DNA of 17,621 nucleotides from SVQP01 sp045652835 (GCA_045652835.1 JAZOLE010000106.1:1-17621); one strand, 5' to 3'; positions 1 to 8,443 are shown, counted from the stretch's first letter. Notes: generated from the letters alone by a model not told the origin. Numbers and translations are program-made.

Positions 1-2015
1 GTTACAGCCAGACGGCAGCCACGGTGACCCATCATGGGGTTGAACTCGTGCAGGCCCTGGATGATAGCCTTGATCTGCTCAACGGTCTTGCCCTGGGTGT
101 TAGCCAGCAGAGCGATTTCTTCCTCAGTGGTGGGAACGAACTCGTGCAGAGGGGGATCCAGGAAACGGATGCAAACAGGGGTGCCCTCGAGAGCCTCGTA
201 GATCTTCTCGAAGTCGGACTGCTGGTAAGGCAGGATCTTCTCCAGAGCTACCTCACGCTCAGCAGCGTTGTCAGAGCAAATCATCTCACGGAAAGCAGCA
301 ATTCTGTCTGCCTCGAAGAACATGTGCTCGGTACGGCACAGACCGATACCCTCAGCGCCCAGCTCGCGAGCCTTCTTAGCATCTGCGGGAGTATCAGCGT
401 TGGTTCTTACCTTCAGGGTGCGGAACTTGTCAGCCCAGCCCATGATGGTGCCGAAGTTGCCGGAAATCTCAGCATCAACGGTGGGGATAATGCCGTCGTA
501 AATGTTACCGGTAGAACCGTCGATGGAGATGTAATCGCCCTCAACGTAGGTCTTACCAGCCAGAGTGAACTTCTTGTTCTCCTCGTCCATAGCGATTTCG
601 CCACAGCCGGATACGCAGCACTTACCCATACCACGAGCAACTACTGCTGCGTGAGAGGTCATACCGCCGCGAACGGTCAGGATACCCTGGGATGCCTTCA
701 TACCGGTGATATCCTCGGGAGAGGTCTCCAGACGAACCAGAACTACCTTCTTGCCGGCATTGTGCCAAGCCTCAGCGTCCTCTGCGGAGAAGACAACCTG
801 GCCGCAAGCAGCACCGGGAGAAGCGCCCAGACCCTTACCAACAGGGTTAGCTGCCTTCAGTGCCTTAGCGTCGAACTGGGGATGGAGCAGAGTGTCGAGG
901 TTTCTGGGGTCGATCATCTGAACAGCCTCAGCCTCGGTCTTGTGACCCTCGGCTACCAGATCAACTGCGATCTGCAGAGCTGCGGGAGCAGTTCTCTTAC
1001 CGTTACGGGTCTGGAGCATATAGAGCTTGCCGTGCTCAACGGTGAACTCCATATCCTGCATGTCGTGATAGTGGTTCTCGAGGATCTCGCAAACCTTAAC
1101 GAACTGAGCGTAAGCCTCGGGGAACTTCTCAGCCATCTGAGCGATGGGCATGGGAGTACGAACACCTGCAACTACGTCCTCGCCCTGAGCGTTGGTCAGG
1201 AACTCACCCATGAGCTTCTTCTCACCGGTGGAGGGGTCACGGGTAAATGCAACACCGGTGCCGCAATCTTCACCCATGTTACCGAATGCCATTGCCTGTA
1301 CGTTTACTGCAGTACCCCAAGAGTAAGGAATGTCGTTGTCACGTCTGTAAACGTTTGCACGGGGGTTGTCCCAAGAGCGGAATACTGCCTTAACAGCACC
1401 CATGAGCTGCTCCTTGGGGTCGGTGGGGAAGTCAACGCCGATCTTAGCCTTGTACTCAGCCTTGAACTGCTCAGCCAGCTCCTTGAGGTCCTCAGCGGTC
1501 AGCTCAACGTCAAGGGTAACACCCTTCTCTTCCTTCATCTTGTCAATCAGTTCCTCGAAGTACTTCTTGCCGACTTCCATAACGACGTCGGAGTACATCT
1601 GGATAAATCTTCTGTAGCAGTCATATGCCCAACGAGCGTTGCCGGACTTCTCTGCCATAACCTGTACAACCTGCTCATTCAGACCAAGGTTCAGGATAGT
1701 GTCCATCATACCGGGCATGGATGCGCGTGCACCGGAACGAACGGAAACCAGCAGGGGGTTCTCAAGATCACCGAACTTCTTGCCGGTAACTTCTTCCATC
1801 TTTACGATGTACTCGTTGATCTCAGCCTGAATGTCGGGGTTGATCTGCTTGCCGTCTTCATAGTACTGGGTGCAAGCCTCGGTGGAAATAGTGAAGCCCT
1901 GGGGAACGGGAAGACCGATGTGGGTCATCTCTGCAAGGTTAGCGCCCTTACCGCCCAGCAGCTCACGCATGCTAGCGTTGCCTTCTGTAAACAGGTAGCA
2001 ATACTTCTTTGCCAT
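1..2015 (-). CDS. ppdK: Pyruvate, phosphate dikinase (partial, C-terminus beyond left edge)
   Basis: PPDK interconverts ATP + pyruvate + phosphate with AMP + PEP + pyrophosphate in the cytoplasm; many anaerobes use it in glycolysis or gluconeogenesis. The protein begins MAKKYCYLFTEG and shows 671 in-window residues. The N-terminal ATP-binding part contains SVRSGARASMPGMMDT. The swivelling phosphohistidine domain has GGMTSHAAVVARGMGK, with the histidine at residue 455. The start of the PEP/pyruvate barrel has GLCRTEHMFF (Arg561) and RFLDPPLHEF (Arg617). These numbers match the catalytic residues of the Clostridium symbiosum enzyme (874 residues), so the start is right and about 200 C-terminal residues, including the catalytic cysteine, lie outside the window. 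The ATG at 2015 has GGAGG at 2026-2030. It is divergent from pth and apparently has its own promoter. Identification is very secure. Confidence 0.98.
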   Translation of the reverse strand, partial: MAKKYCYLFTEGNASMRELLGGKGANLAEMTHIGLPVPQGFTISTEACTQYYEDGKQINPDIQAEINEYIVKMEEVTGKKFGDLENPLLVSVRSGARASMPGMMDTILNLGLNEQVVQVMAEKSGNARWAYDCYRRFIQMYSDVVMEVGKKYFEELIDKMKEEKGVTLDVELTAEDLKELAEQFKAEYKAKIGVDFPTDPKEQLMGAVKAVFRSWDNPRANVYRRDNDIPYSWGTAVNVQAMAFGNMGEDCGTGVAFTRDPSTGEKKLMGEFLTNAQGEDVVAGVRTPMPIAQMAEKFPEAYAQFVKVCEILENHYHDMQDMEFTVEHGKLYMLQTRNGKRTAPAALQIAVDLVAEGHKTEAEAVQMIDPRNLDTLLHPQFDAKALKAANPVGKGLGASPGAACGQVVFSAEDAEAWHNAGKKVVLVRLETSPEDITGMKASQGILTVRGGMTSHAAVVARGMGKCCVSGCGEIAMDEENKKFTLAGKTYVEGDYISIDGSTGNIYDGIIPTVDAEISGNFGTIMGWADKFRTLKVRTNADTPADAKKARELGAEGIGLCRTEHMFFEADRIAAFREMICSDNAAEREVALEKILPYQQSDFEKIYEALEGTPVCIRFLDPPLHEFVPTTEEEIALLANTQGKTVEQIKAIIQGLHEFNPMMGHRGCRLAV

Positions 2016-2110
2016 GTAGGTAATACCTCCATATAATAAAATTTTTATAAACTATTTTTGGCCGCGCGAAGCCATACCCGGAACGGCATGACCCTGTTAC
2101 GGCATTGTTC

Positions 2111-2139
2111 ATTATAACATAATTCCCCGCATCGGACAA
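2111..2139 (-). promoter_or_regulatory. Sigma-A-type promoter for ppdK
   Basis: Read on the minus strand, TTGTCC (2134-2139) is followed after 17 bases by a perfect TATAAT (2111-2116). Transcription would start near 2104, giving a leader of about 90 bases before the ppdK ATG. Two direct copies of ACGGCAT (2083-2089 and 2099-2105, plus-strand reading) lie just at and after the predicted start and could be an operator; this is inference. Confidence 0.75.
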
Positions 2140-2212
2140 GTTTTTTCAATATATTTATTCCTTTTGTATTTGTAAACTTTTTTTGAACGCGGTCACAATG
2201 CACAAAAAACCT

Positions 2213-2241
2213 TTGACAGGGGGGCTGATTTCGTATATAAT
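2213..2241 (+). promoter_or_regulatory. Consensus sigma-A-type promoter for pth
   Basis: TTGACA (2213-2218) and TATAAT (2236-2241) are both perfect consensus hexamers with the ideal 17-base spacer. Transcription should start near 2248, leaving a leader of about 69 bases. The leader holds a hairpin at 2267-2287 (GCGAG...CTCGC with a T-rich loop) before the pth ribosome binding site. Confidence 0.88.
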
Positions 2242-2316
2242 ATAGGTCAGAACTAAAAAACGCAAGGCGAGGGAGTTTTTCTCTCGCTTTATGGTCATTT
2301 GCGAAAAGAGGACAAC

Positions 2317-2958
2317 ATGAGCAACATTTTTGATATTTTTAAAAAAATTGAGCAAGAAAAGGCAAGCACGGGGCCTATTGAATACCTGATTGTAGGACTT
2401 GGCAACCCGGGGCGCGACTACGAGAACACGCGCCACAACGCGGGCTTTTTGTGCATAGATTACATTGCCGCAAAGTGCGGGGTACAGATCAACAGATCCA
2501 AATATTCGGCACTGGTGGGAGAAGCGACCATTGGGGGCAAGAGATGCCTGCTTGTCAAGCCGCAGACATTTATGAACCTTTCGGGCAGAGCGGTGCTGGA
2601 GGCATCGGACTTTTACAAGATCGCGCCCGAGAAGATTTTGGTACTGTCCGACGACGTGAATTTGGACGTAGGACGCATGCGTTTGCGTGCCAAGGGCTCT
2701 GCAGGTGGGCAGAAGGGTTTGGAGAATATTATTTTGAGACTTGGTTCGGAGGATTTCCCGAGATTACGCATGGGCGTAGGCAAGAAGCCGCATCCCGATT
2801 TTGACATGAAGGACTGGGTACTTTCGGAGTTTTCCAAGCAAGATCAGAAGATGCTGTTTTCGTGCTTTGAAACGGCATACGAAGGCATTGTCAAGCTGGT
2901 AAACGGCAAATTCGAGGATGCCCAAATGCAGTGCAATAGCCACACCTATAAAGAGTAA
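2317..2958 (+). CDS. pth: Peptidyl-tRNA hydrolase
   Basis: Pth cleaves the ester bond of peptidyl-tRNAs that drop off ribosomes and so recycles tRNA; in Bacillus the gene is spoVC. From the ATG at 2317 the protein has 213 residues. Visible family motifs are VGLGNPG (Asn30), NTRHNAG with the catalytic His40, FMNLSG (Asn87) and the SDDVNL acidic site (Asp112). A tail of about 20 residues before the usual first strand (MSNIFDIFKKIEQEK) makes it longer than the usual ~190 residues. The family motif GGHNG reads GGQKG here (Gln132-Lys133), replacing residues that correspond to E. coli His113 and Asn114. The start has AAGAGG at 2306-2311; an in-frame TTG at 2299 has no such site. mfd follows after a repeat-rich gap, the usual Firmicutes gene order. 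Confidence 0.95.
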   Translation: MSNIFDIFKKIEQEKASTGPIEYLIVGLGNPGRDYENTRHNAGFLCIDYIAAKCGVQINRSKYSALVGEATIGGKRCLLVKPQTFMNLSGRAVLEASDFYKIAPEKILVLSDDVNLDVGRMRLRAKGSAGGQKGLENIILRLGSEDFPRLRMGVGKKPHPDFDMKDWVLSEFSKQDQKMLFSCFETAYEGIVKLVNGKFEDAQMQCNSHTYKE

Positions 2959-2981
2959 CCCCCACCACACAACCCCCCCTC

Positions 2982-3170
2982 TTGAAAGTTTTTACGTCGC
3001 TTTTTTCAAAAAGCGACCGCCCATCCAAGGGCGCGCAGCCCTTGGTCGCGCCCGCAGGCGCGAAACCCTTACTCGCCGTTTTTGATTTGCTTGCAAATAC
3101 GTTCTTCTTTTTGCGGCTACTTGCTCAAAAAAAGAACGGAAACAGTTTTCTCACATAATGCCACAACGGA
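2982..3170 (-). repeat. Multi-hairpin dispersed repeat, copy A (inverted orientation)
   Basis: Read on the minus strand, this copy resembles 3321-3454 and 11275-11435: an ATTATGTGAGAAAA block, a CCGTTCTTTTT...AAAAAGAA hairpin, AAAAACGGCG, then three more hairpins and an AAAACTTTCAA end. Stems seen on the plus strand are 2996-3005 with 3008-3017, 3025-3032 with 3038-3045, and 3047-3052 with 3057-3062. Several stem bases differ from the other copies, yet pairing is kept. A small palindromic insert (ATTTGC-TT-GCAAAT, about 3084-3100) is unique to this copy. No protein-like content is supported. Confidence 0.8.
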
Positions 3171-3188
3171 CAACCAAACCCAAATGTT

Positions 3189-3293
3189 TGTAGGGGAGGA
3201 TATCATCCTCCCGCCAGCGTTGAAGTTGGTTTTCCCTCACCCAAGCGGATGCCCAATCCTTTTACTGGCGGGAGGATGATATCCTCCCCTACA
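3189..3293. repeat. 105-bp element with perfect 29-bp inverted repeats (MITE-like)
   Basis: The arms 3189-3217 and 3265-3293 are exact reverse complements with a 47-base centre. Each arm is itself a hairpin: GGGAGGAT (3194-3201), loop ATC, ATCCTCCC (3205-3212), flanked by TAG and GC. The element lies exactly between two oppositely oriented copies of the multi-hairpin repeat. No open reading frame of credible size is inside, so it could be a non-autonomous mobile element or a structured spacer. Confidence 0.85.
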
Positions 3294-3320
3294 GAAGTTC
3301 GTTTTTTACATTGAGGTAAT

Positions 3321-3454
3321 TCTCTCCGTTCTTTTTGGGCAAAGAGCCGCAAAAAGAACCAAAAACGGCGTGGGATAATTTCGCCTCTGCGGAGGCGACA
3401 AGGGCGCTGCCCTTGACCCGCGAGCTTTTGAAAAAGCTCGACCAAAACTTTTCA
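3321..3454 (+). repeat. Multi-hairpin dispersed repeat, copy B
   Basis: Four successive stems are visible: 3328-3336 with 3351-3359 (GTTCTTTTT/AAAAAGAAC); 3382-3387 with 3392-3397 (CGCCTC, loop TGCG, GAGGCG); 3399-3405 with 3409-3415 (CAAGGGC/GCCCTTG); and 3421-3428 with 3433-3440 (CGAGCTTT/AAAGCTCG). It ends in AAAACTTTTCA. It is nearly identical in this order to 11300-11435. It stops about 25 bases before the mfd ribosome binding site, so it may fall in the mfd leader or supply a transcription end upstream of it. Confidence 0.85.
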
Positions 3455-3488
3455 TCCTGTAATACTTAACCTGACTAAAGGAGTTCAC

Positions 3489-6400
3489 ATGAACTTACTC
3501 ACCGATGCTATCCGACAGGATGGCGAATACGGGCAGCTGCTTGCTGCCGTCAAACGCGGATTTCGCGACAAGCCGCTCCCTCTGCTCGCCAATGGGCTTT
3601 GCGAGGGTGCTTCCGATGCCTTTATCACTTCCCTGCTCCAAGATACCGCATCCCTCACCCCCTCCTCTGCCATCATCGTCTGTGCCGAGGAAAAAGAGTG
3701 CTTGCGCACCAAGGATATGCTGGAGCTGTTCGGCATCACCGCCGCTTTCTATCCCGTTCGCGATCTTACCTTCTATAATATCTCCGCCTCGCATGAATAC
3801 GAGCATGAGCGCATTCGCGTGCTCTCCGGTATTCTTTCGGGGGCTTTTGACGTGGTCATTACCACTCCCGATGCCATGCTTGGCTATACCATTCCCGCTG
3901 ACCGTCTGCTTGATTCCACGCTCACGCTCGACTTTGACACCCGTATAGACCCCGATGAGCTCTCGCGCCGCCTGATCGAAGCAGGTTATGCACGTATGGA
4001 CATGGTGGACGGCGCAGGCCAGTTTGCCCGTCGCGGTGGCATTGTGGATATTTATCCCCCCATGGGCACCTTCACTGACGAGGACGGCAAAACCATTGAG
4101 GGTGCGCACTCCTTGCGTATTGAGCTGTTTGATGACGAGATCGACCGCATGGTCTTTTTCGACATTGACTCCCAGCGTACCGTTGCCTCCATCACCTCTG
4201 CCACCATTCCCCCGGCACGCGAGATCCTTTGCAACACCGAGGCACGCACAACACTCGCCAAAGCCATCAAAGACAAGCTGCGCACTTGCCGCGATGACGA
4301 AGCGCGCAGCATTCTCTCCGCTGAGCTTGCAGCGCTGGGCACAGGCACAGGCGACGCCGCCAACGGCATAGCCGAGCTGCACTTTATTGACAAGTACATT
4401 TCCCTGATCTACCCCGAAAAATGGGCACTGACCGATTATTTCGACCGCAAGCCGCTGATCTTGGTGCGCTCCACCTCTGCCGTGAACGACCGCCTCAAGG
4501 CTGCCGTGTGGCAGACCAACCAAACCGTAACAGAGCTCATGGAATCCGGCACGATTGCCTCGGCATACGCGGAATACCAAAAGCCGCAGGCGGAATTTGA
4601 GCGTTTTCTTGACACGGGAGTGACCGTGCACGTGGACTCGCTTTCCTACGGCATGTCGGGCAAGCGACTGGGCGGCATTTTCGGCTTCCGCACACGCCAC
4701 ATGGTGTCCTATGCCGAAAACTTCCAGCTGCTTTGCGAGGATTTGACAGGCTACATGCGCGGCGGCTACCGCACGGCGGTTATGACCGAGAACGAAACCG
4801 CTGCCAAAAACCTTGCCGAAATGCTCTCGGAGCACGGCTTTGATACCGCGGTGGAATCGGCAAAGCGACCGCTGACAGCGCAAGATTTGAAAAAAGACGA
4901 GGTCACAATCATCTGGCGCAGCTTCTTGTTCGGCTACGAGCTGTTCACGCCGCGCATCGCGCTGCTCTCCACCAATCCCGACAGCAAGACCGCCACGCTC
5001 TCCGTACAAGCCAAGCCCACACGCAAGAAAAAGCAGCGCGAAGGCACGGCAGCCATTCTCTCTTATGCAGACCTGACCGAGGGCGACTACGTTGTACACG
5101 AGACCCACGGTATCGGTATCTATACAGGCATTGAAACGCTGAGCACCTCGGGGGCCAAGCGCGACTATATCGGCATCAAGTACGCAGGTGCCGACAAGCT
5201 CTATATTCCCGTAGAAAAGCTGGACATGGTATCCAAGTACATCGGCGCACGCGCCGAGGACGGCACGGTCAAGCTCTCCAAGTTCGGCACAGACGGCTGG
5301 CAAAAATCCAAAGCCCGCGCCAAGGCTGCGGTCAAGGACATGGCAAAGGAGCTCATCCAGCTTTACGCGCAGCGCATGCGCGTCAAGGGTCACGCCTTCC
5401 CGCCCGACGAGGATTTCCAACGCGACTTCGAGGCAGCCTTTGCCTACAGCGAAACCGACAGTCAGCTGGACGCTGCCGAGGACATCAAGCGCGACATGGA
5501 AAAAGCCGTTCCCATGGACCGTCTGCTTTGCGGTGACGTGGGCTACGGCAAAACCGAGGTTGCCTTCCGTGCAGCCTACAAAGCCATCATGGGCGGCAAG
5601 CAGGTTGCTCTCTTGGTGCCCACCACCATTCTCGCCCTGCAGCACTTCCAGACCGCCACCGCGCGCATGCGCGCCTTTGGCGTCAATATCGACATGGTAT
5701 CCCGTTTCCGCACCCCCAAGCAGCAGGAGCAAATATTGCGCCGTCTTGAGCGAGGCGACCTTGACATGATCATCGGCACACACCGCCTGCTTGGCAAGGA
5801 CGTCAAATTCAAGGACCTCGGACTTCTGATCGTGGACGAGGAGCAACGCTTTGGCGTGGCGCAAAAGGAAAAGCTCAAGCAGCTTGCAGGCAACATTGAC
5901 GTGCTCTCGCTCTCGGCTACTCCCATCCCCCGTACACTCAACATGGCAATGGGCGGCATTCGCGACATCTCGGTGCTTGATCAAGCCCCCGGCAACCGCC
6001 TGCCCGTGCAGACCTACGTGCTGGAGCACGAGCCGCTGATCATTCTGGAGGCGATCCGCAAGGAGCTGCGTCGCGGCGGTCAGGTATTCTATCTGCACAA
6101 CTTTGTGGAAAGCATTGACAAGGTCGCAGCAGACCTATCTAAGCAGCTGCCCGACGCGCGCATCACGGTAGCGCACGGCAAAATGGACAAGGACACCCTG
6201 GAGGACATTTGGGAAAGCATGATCCGCGGTGACATTGACATCCTTGTCAGCACCACCATCATTGAGACAGGTGTGGACGTTCCCAACGCAAACACGCTGA
6301 TCGTGGACAACGCGCACAGGCTGGGACTTTCCCAGCTGCACCAGCTGCGCGGACGCATCGGGCGCAGCGCGCGTCGCGCATACGCCTACTTCACCTATCC

Positions 6401-7082
6401 CGTAGGCAGAGCGCTCCCCGAGATCGCGCAAAAGCGTCTTGAGGCGATCCGCGACTATGCGGAATTCGGTGCAGGCTTTAAGATCGCGCTGCGAGATATG
6501 GAGATTCGCGGTGCGGGCAACCTTTTGGGCGCGGAGCAGCACGGTCACCTTGACGCGGTGGGATATGACATGTACATCAAGCTGCTCAAGAACGCAGTGC
6601 TTGAGGAAAAGGGCGAGCTGCCCGAGCAAAAGGCAGAATGCTCTGTTTCGCTGGATTACGATGCTTACCTGCCCGAATCCTACGTGCGATATCCCGGTCA
6701 GCGCATGGCGCTTTACAAGCGAATTGCGCTCATTGAAACCGAATACGACCGCGATGACATTGCAGACGAGCTGCTTGACCGTTACGGAGACCTGCCCGTG
6801 CAGGCAGAAAATCTGCTTTACGTGGCACTCATTCGCGCAGAGGGCGCGGCTTGCGACATCAGGCAGATCCGACAGGACGGCAGCACAGTTGCCATTTACC
6901 CGAACAAATTCCGCTACGAGGTATGGGCTGACCTTTCGCGCATGCTTGGCGGCAGGCTCAAAATGGTGCTGTCCGGAGAGCCGCATATGGTACTGCGCTT
7001 AAAGGAAAAAGAAAACGCTCTGCGTCTTATTCATAAAATGTTCGTAAAATATACGGAACTTAGCAAACAATCCGACGATTGA
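3489..7082 (+). CDS. mfd: Transcription-repair coupling factor Mfd
   Basis: Mfd is a DNA translocase that removes RNA polymerase stalled at lesions and recruits UvrA. The 1197-residue product has the normal family architecture. An N-terminal UvrB-like module includes GQFARRGGIVDIYPP. The CarD-like RNA-polymerase interaction domain is at about residues 525-610 (YADLTEGDYVVHETHGIG). The SF2 helicase core has Walker A GDVGYGKTE (Lys688), a DEEQRFGV box (Asp783-Gln786), LSATPIPRTL and QLRGRIGRS. The translocation motif region and a C-terminal D7 domain follow. The ATG at 3489 has AAGGAG at 3478-3482. It follows pth and precedes a PrsA/SurA-like foldase, as in many Firmicutes. No frameshift or missing motif was seen. 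Confidence 0.98.
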   Translation: MNLLTDAIRQDGEYGQLLAAVKRGFRDKPLPLLANGLCEGASDAFITSLLQDTASLTPSSAIIVCAEEKECLRTKDMLELFGITAAFYPVRDLTFYNISASHEYEHERIRVLSGILSGAFDVVITTPDAMLGYTIPADRLLDSTLTLDFDTRIDPDELSRRLIEAGYARMDMVDGAGQFARRGGIVDIYPPMGTFTDEDGKTIEGAHSLRIELFDDEIDRMVFFDIDSQRTVASITSATIPPAREILCNTEARTTLAKAIKDKLRTCRDDEARSILSAELAALGTGTGDAANGIAELHFIDKYISLIYPEKWALTDYFDRKPLILVRSTSAVNDRLKAAVWQTNQTVTELMESGTIASAYAEYQKPQAEFERFLDTGVTVHVDSLSYGMSGKRLGGIFGFRTRHMVSYAENFQLLCEDLTGYMRGGYRTAVMTENETAAKNLAEMLSEHGFDTAVESAKRPLTAQDLKKDEVTIIWRSFLFGYELFTPRIALLSTNPDSKTATLSVQAKPTRKKKQREGTAAILSYADLTEGDYVVHETHGIGIYTGIETLSTSGAKRDYIGIKYAGADKLYIPVEKLDMVSKYIGARAEDGTVKLSKFGTDGWQKSKARAKAAVKDMAKELIQLYAQRMRVKGHAFPPDEDFQRDFEAAFAYSETDSQLDAAEDIKRDMEKAVPMDRLLCGDVGYGKTEVAFRAAYKAIMGGKQVALLVPTTILALQHFQTATARMRAFGVNIDMVSRFRTPKQQEQILRRLERGDLDMIIGTHRLLGKDVKFKDLGLLIVDEEQRFGVAQKEKLKQLAGNIDVLSLSATPIPRTLNMAMGGIRDISVLDQAPGNRLPVQTYVLEHEPLIILEAIRKELRRGGQVFYLHNFVESIDKVAADLSKQLPDARITVAHGKMDKDTLEDIWESMIRGDIDILVSTTIIETGVDVPNANTLIVDNAHRLGLSQLHQLRGRIGRSARRAYAYFTYPVGRALPEIAQKRLEAIRDYAEFGAGFKIALRDMEIRGAGNLLGAEQHGHLDAVGYDMYIKLLKNAVLEEKGELPEQKAECSVSLDYDAYLPESYVRYPGQRMALYKRIALIETEYDRDDIADELLDRYGDLPVQAENLLYVALIRAEGAACDIRQIRQDGSTVAIYPNKFRYEVWADLSRMLGGRLKMVLSGEPHMVLRLKEKENALRLIHKMFVKYTELSKQSDD

Positions 7083-7126
7083 ATGCGTTATAATGTAAGT
7101 AGTAAAAAAAGAAAAGGAAACAATAT

Positions 7127-8443
7127 ATGAAACGCTTTACAGTCAAATTACTCCTGCTGCTTCTGACGCTTGCACTCTGCCTTCCCCTTTTGGCAGGCTG
7201 TTCGGGCAAGAAGGGCAAAACGCTCTTGGAGATTGAGGGCGTCAAGGTTTCGGTTAACACCTACGAGCTGCTGCTCTCGCGTATGAAGGGCATGCTGGCA
7301 AGATCCGAGGGCACCGCAATTGACAAGGATGATTTTTGGGCCACCGTGGTGGATTCCGACAACACCACCTACGATCAATACCTGCGCGATGCCATTCTGG
7401 AAAACGCAAAAACCTACGCCATTGGCGTATACCTGTTTGATCAGGTATACGGGCTGACCTTGCCCAAGGAAACCATTGACAGCATTGACGCAGAGCTTGC
7501 CGAGTTTGTGGACTACGATGGCGACGGCTCCAAGGCTGCCTTTAATCAGGTGCTTTCCGAGTTTGGCGTCAATTATGACATTCTCCGACAGACCTACATC
7601 ATGGAAGCCAAGATAGATGCGCTCAAGCTGCACCTGTACGGCACAAACGCGTCTAAGATTGCAGACAACGTCAAAGAAGAATATTGTCAGGAGCACTTTG
7701 TGCGCTTCAAGCAGGTCTTCCTTGCCTCCTACTACTACGTTTGCGAGACCGACGCCAACGGTGACGAGATTTACTACACCGAAAACTCGCTTGGCAACAA
7801 GGTGGTATGCTACGATAAGGAAAACGGCACCACCAAAACCGACAAGGACGGCAACATCATCAAGGATAAGGACGGCTATGACGTTTACTATACCGAGGAC
7901 GGCAAGATCGCCTATGACACCAAGACCGGTTCTACCGCATTTGTATTCGACAAGGACGGTCAGCCCGTAGTCGGCGACTACACCAAGGAAGAGCTTGCCG
8001 AGATCAAAAAGGAAGCCAACACCATTCTCTCCAAAATCCCCGCAGGCGAATACGATGCCTTTGAGATCTTTATGGAGCAGAGAGGCGAGGACGAGGACGC
8101 ACAAACCTACGAAAACGGCTACTACTTATACAACGATCCTTCCAACTATGCCGCCTACCCCTACTTGGAAAGCATTGTGGACGCACTGGGCGATATGGAA
8201 GTTGGCGAGGTTACGCTGGTGGAATCCGATTACGGCTATCACGTAGTCATGAAGTACCCCGTGGAAAAGGGCGCATACTCCGACAAGGACAACAAGGACT
8301 GGTTCGAGGGCTTTGAGCAGAGCCTGACCGAGGACATGTTCATGAACCTTTGCAAGGAATACATGGACAAGGTTACCGTGGATGAGGACATCCTTGCAAC
8401 CGTGCCCCCCATGAAGAACATCGGCAAGAATTATTATTATTAA
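7127..8443 (+). CDS. PrsA/SurA-like foldase lipoprotein (parvulin-type peptidyl-prolyl isomerase family)
   Basis: The 438-residue protein begins with a lipoprotein signal peptide (MKRF..., lipobox LAGC, modified Cys25), so it should be anchored outside the cytoplasmic membrane. Residues about 30-190 resemble the helical SurA/PrsA N-terminal chaperone domain. Residues about 295-420 look like a parvulin rotamase, with a GYYLY...SIVDALGDMEVGEV...SDYGYHVV pattern. Between them, about residues 205-285, sits an acidic insert rich in KDG/EDG turns and Tyr pairs. Family role: folding of exported proteins. The start has AAAGGA at 7113-7118. It lies 44 bases after mfd; a TATAAT at 7089-7094 lacks a convincing -35 box, so co-transcription with mfd is likely. 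Whether the rotamase part is active cannot be judged here. Confidence 0.85.
   Translation: MKRFTVKLLLLLLTLALCLPLLAGCSGKKGKTLLEIEGVKVSVNTYELLLSRMKGMLARSEGTAIDKDDFWATVVDSDNTTYDQYLRDAILENAKTYAIGVYLFDQVYGLTLPKETIDSIDAELAEFVDYDGDGSKAAFNQVLSEFGVNYDILRQTYIMEAKIDALKLHLYGTNASKIADNVKEEYCQEHFVRFKQVFLASYYYVCETDANGDEIYYTENSLGNKVVCYDKENGTTKTDKDGNIIKDKDGYDVYYTEDGKIAYDTKTGSTAFVFDKDGQPVVGDYTKEELAEIKKEANTILSKIPAGEYDAFEIFMEQRGEDEDAQTYENGYYLYNDPSNYAAYPYLESIVDALGDMEVGEVTLVESDYGYHVVMKYPVEKGAYSDKDNKDWFEGFEQSLTEDMFMNLCKEYMDKVTVDEDILATVPPMKNIGKNYYY

Noticed and set aside
24..2036. 670-codon open frame on the plus strand across ppdK
   Set aside because: It is the antisense of a conserved, near-complete PPDK whose catalytic residues fall at the known positions; the antisense translation has no recognisable features.
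2299..2316. Upstream TTG start for pth
   Set aside because: The AAGAGG site at 2306-2311 is correctly spaced for the ATG at 2317 and would lie inside the gene if TTG were used.
3203..3488. Short minus-strand frames over copy B and the inverted repeat, and a similar one at 11167-11436
   Set aside because: They are translations of the non-coding hairpin repeats; their likeness to each other comes from the repeat DNA, with no protein-level constraint visible.
3495..6986. Long minus-strand open frames of 867 and 283 codons inside mfd
   Set aside because: They arise from codon bias on the opposite strand of mfd; all Mfd motifs are intact on the plus strand.
7089..7094. TATAAT before the foldase gene as a promoter
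   Set aside because: No acceptable -35 hexamer at 16-18 bases and no extended -10; left as a remark only.
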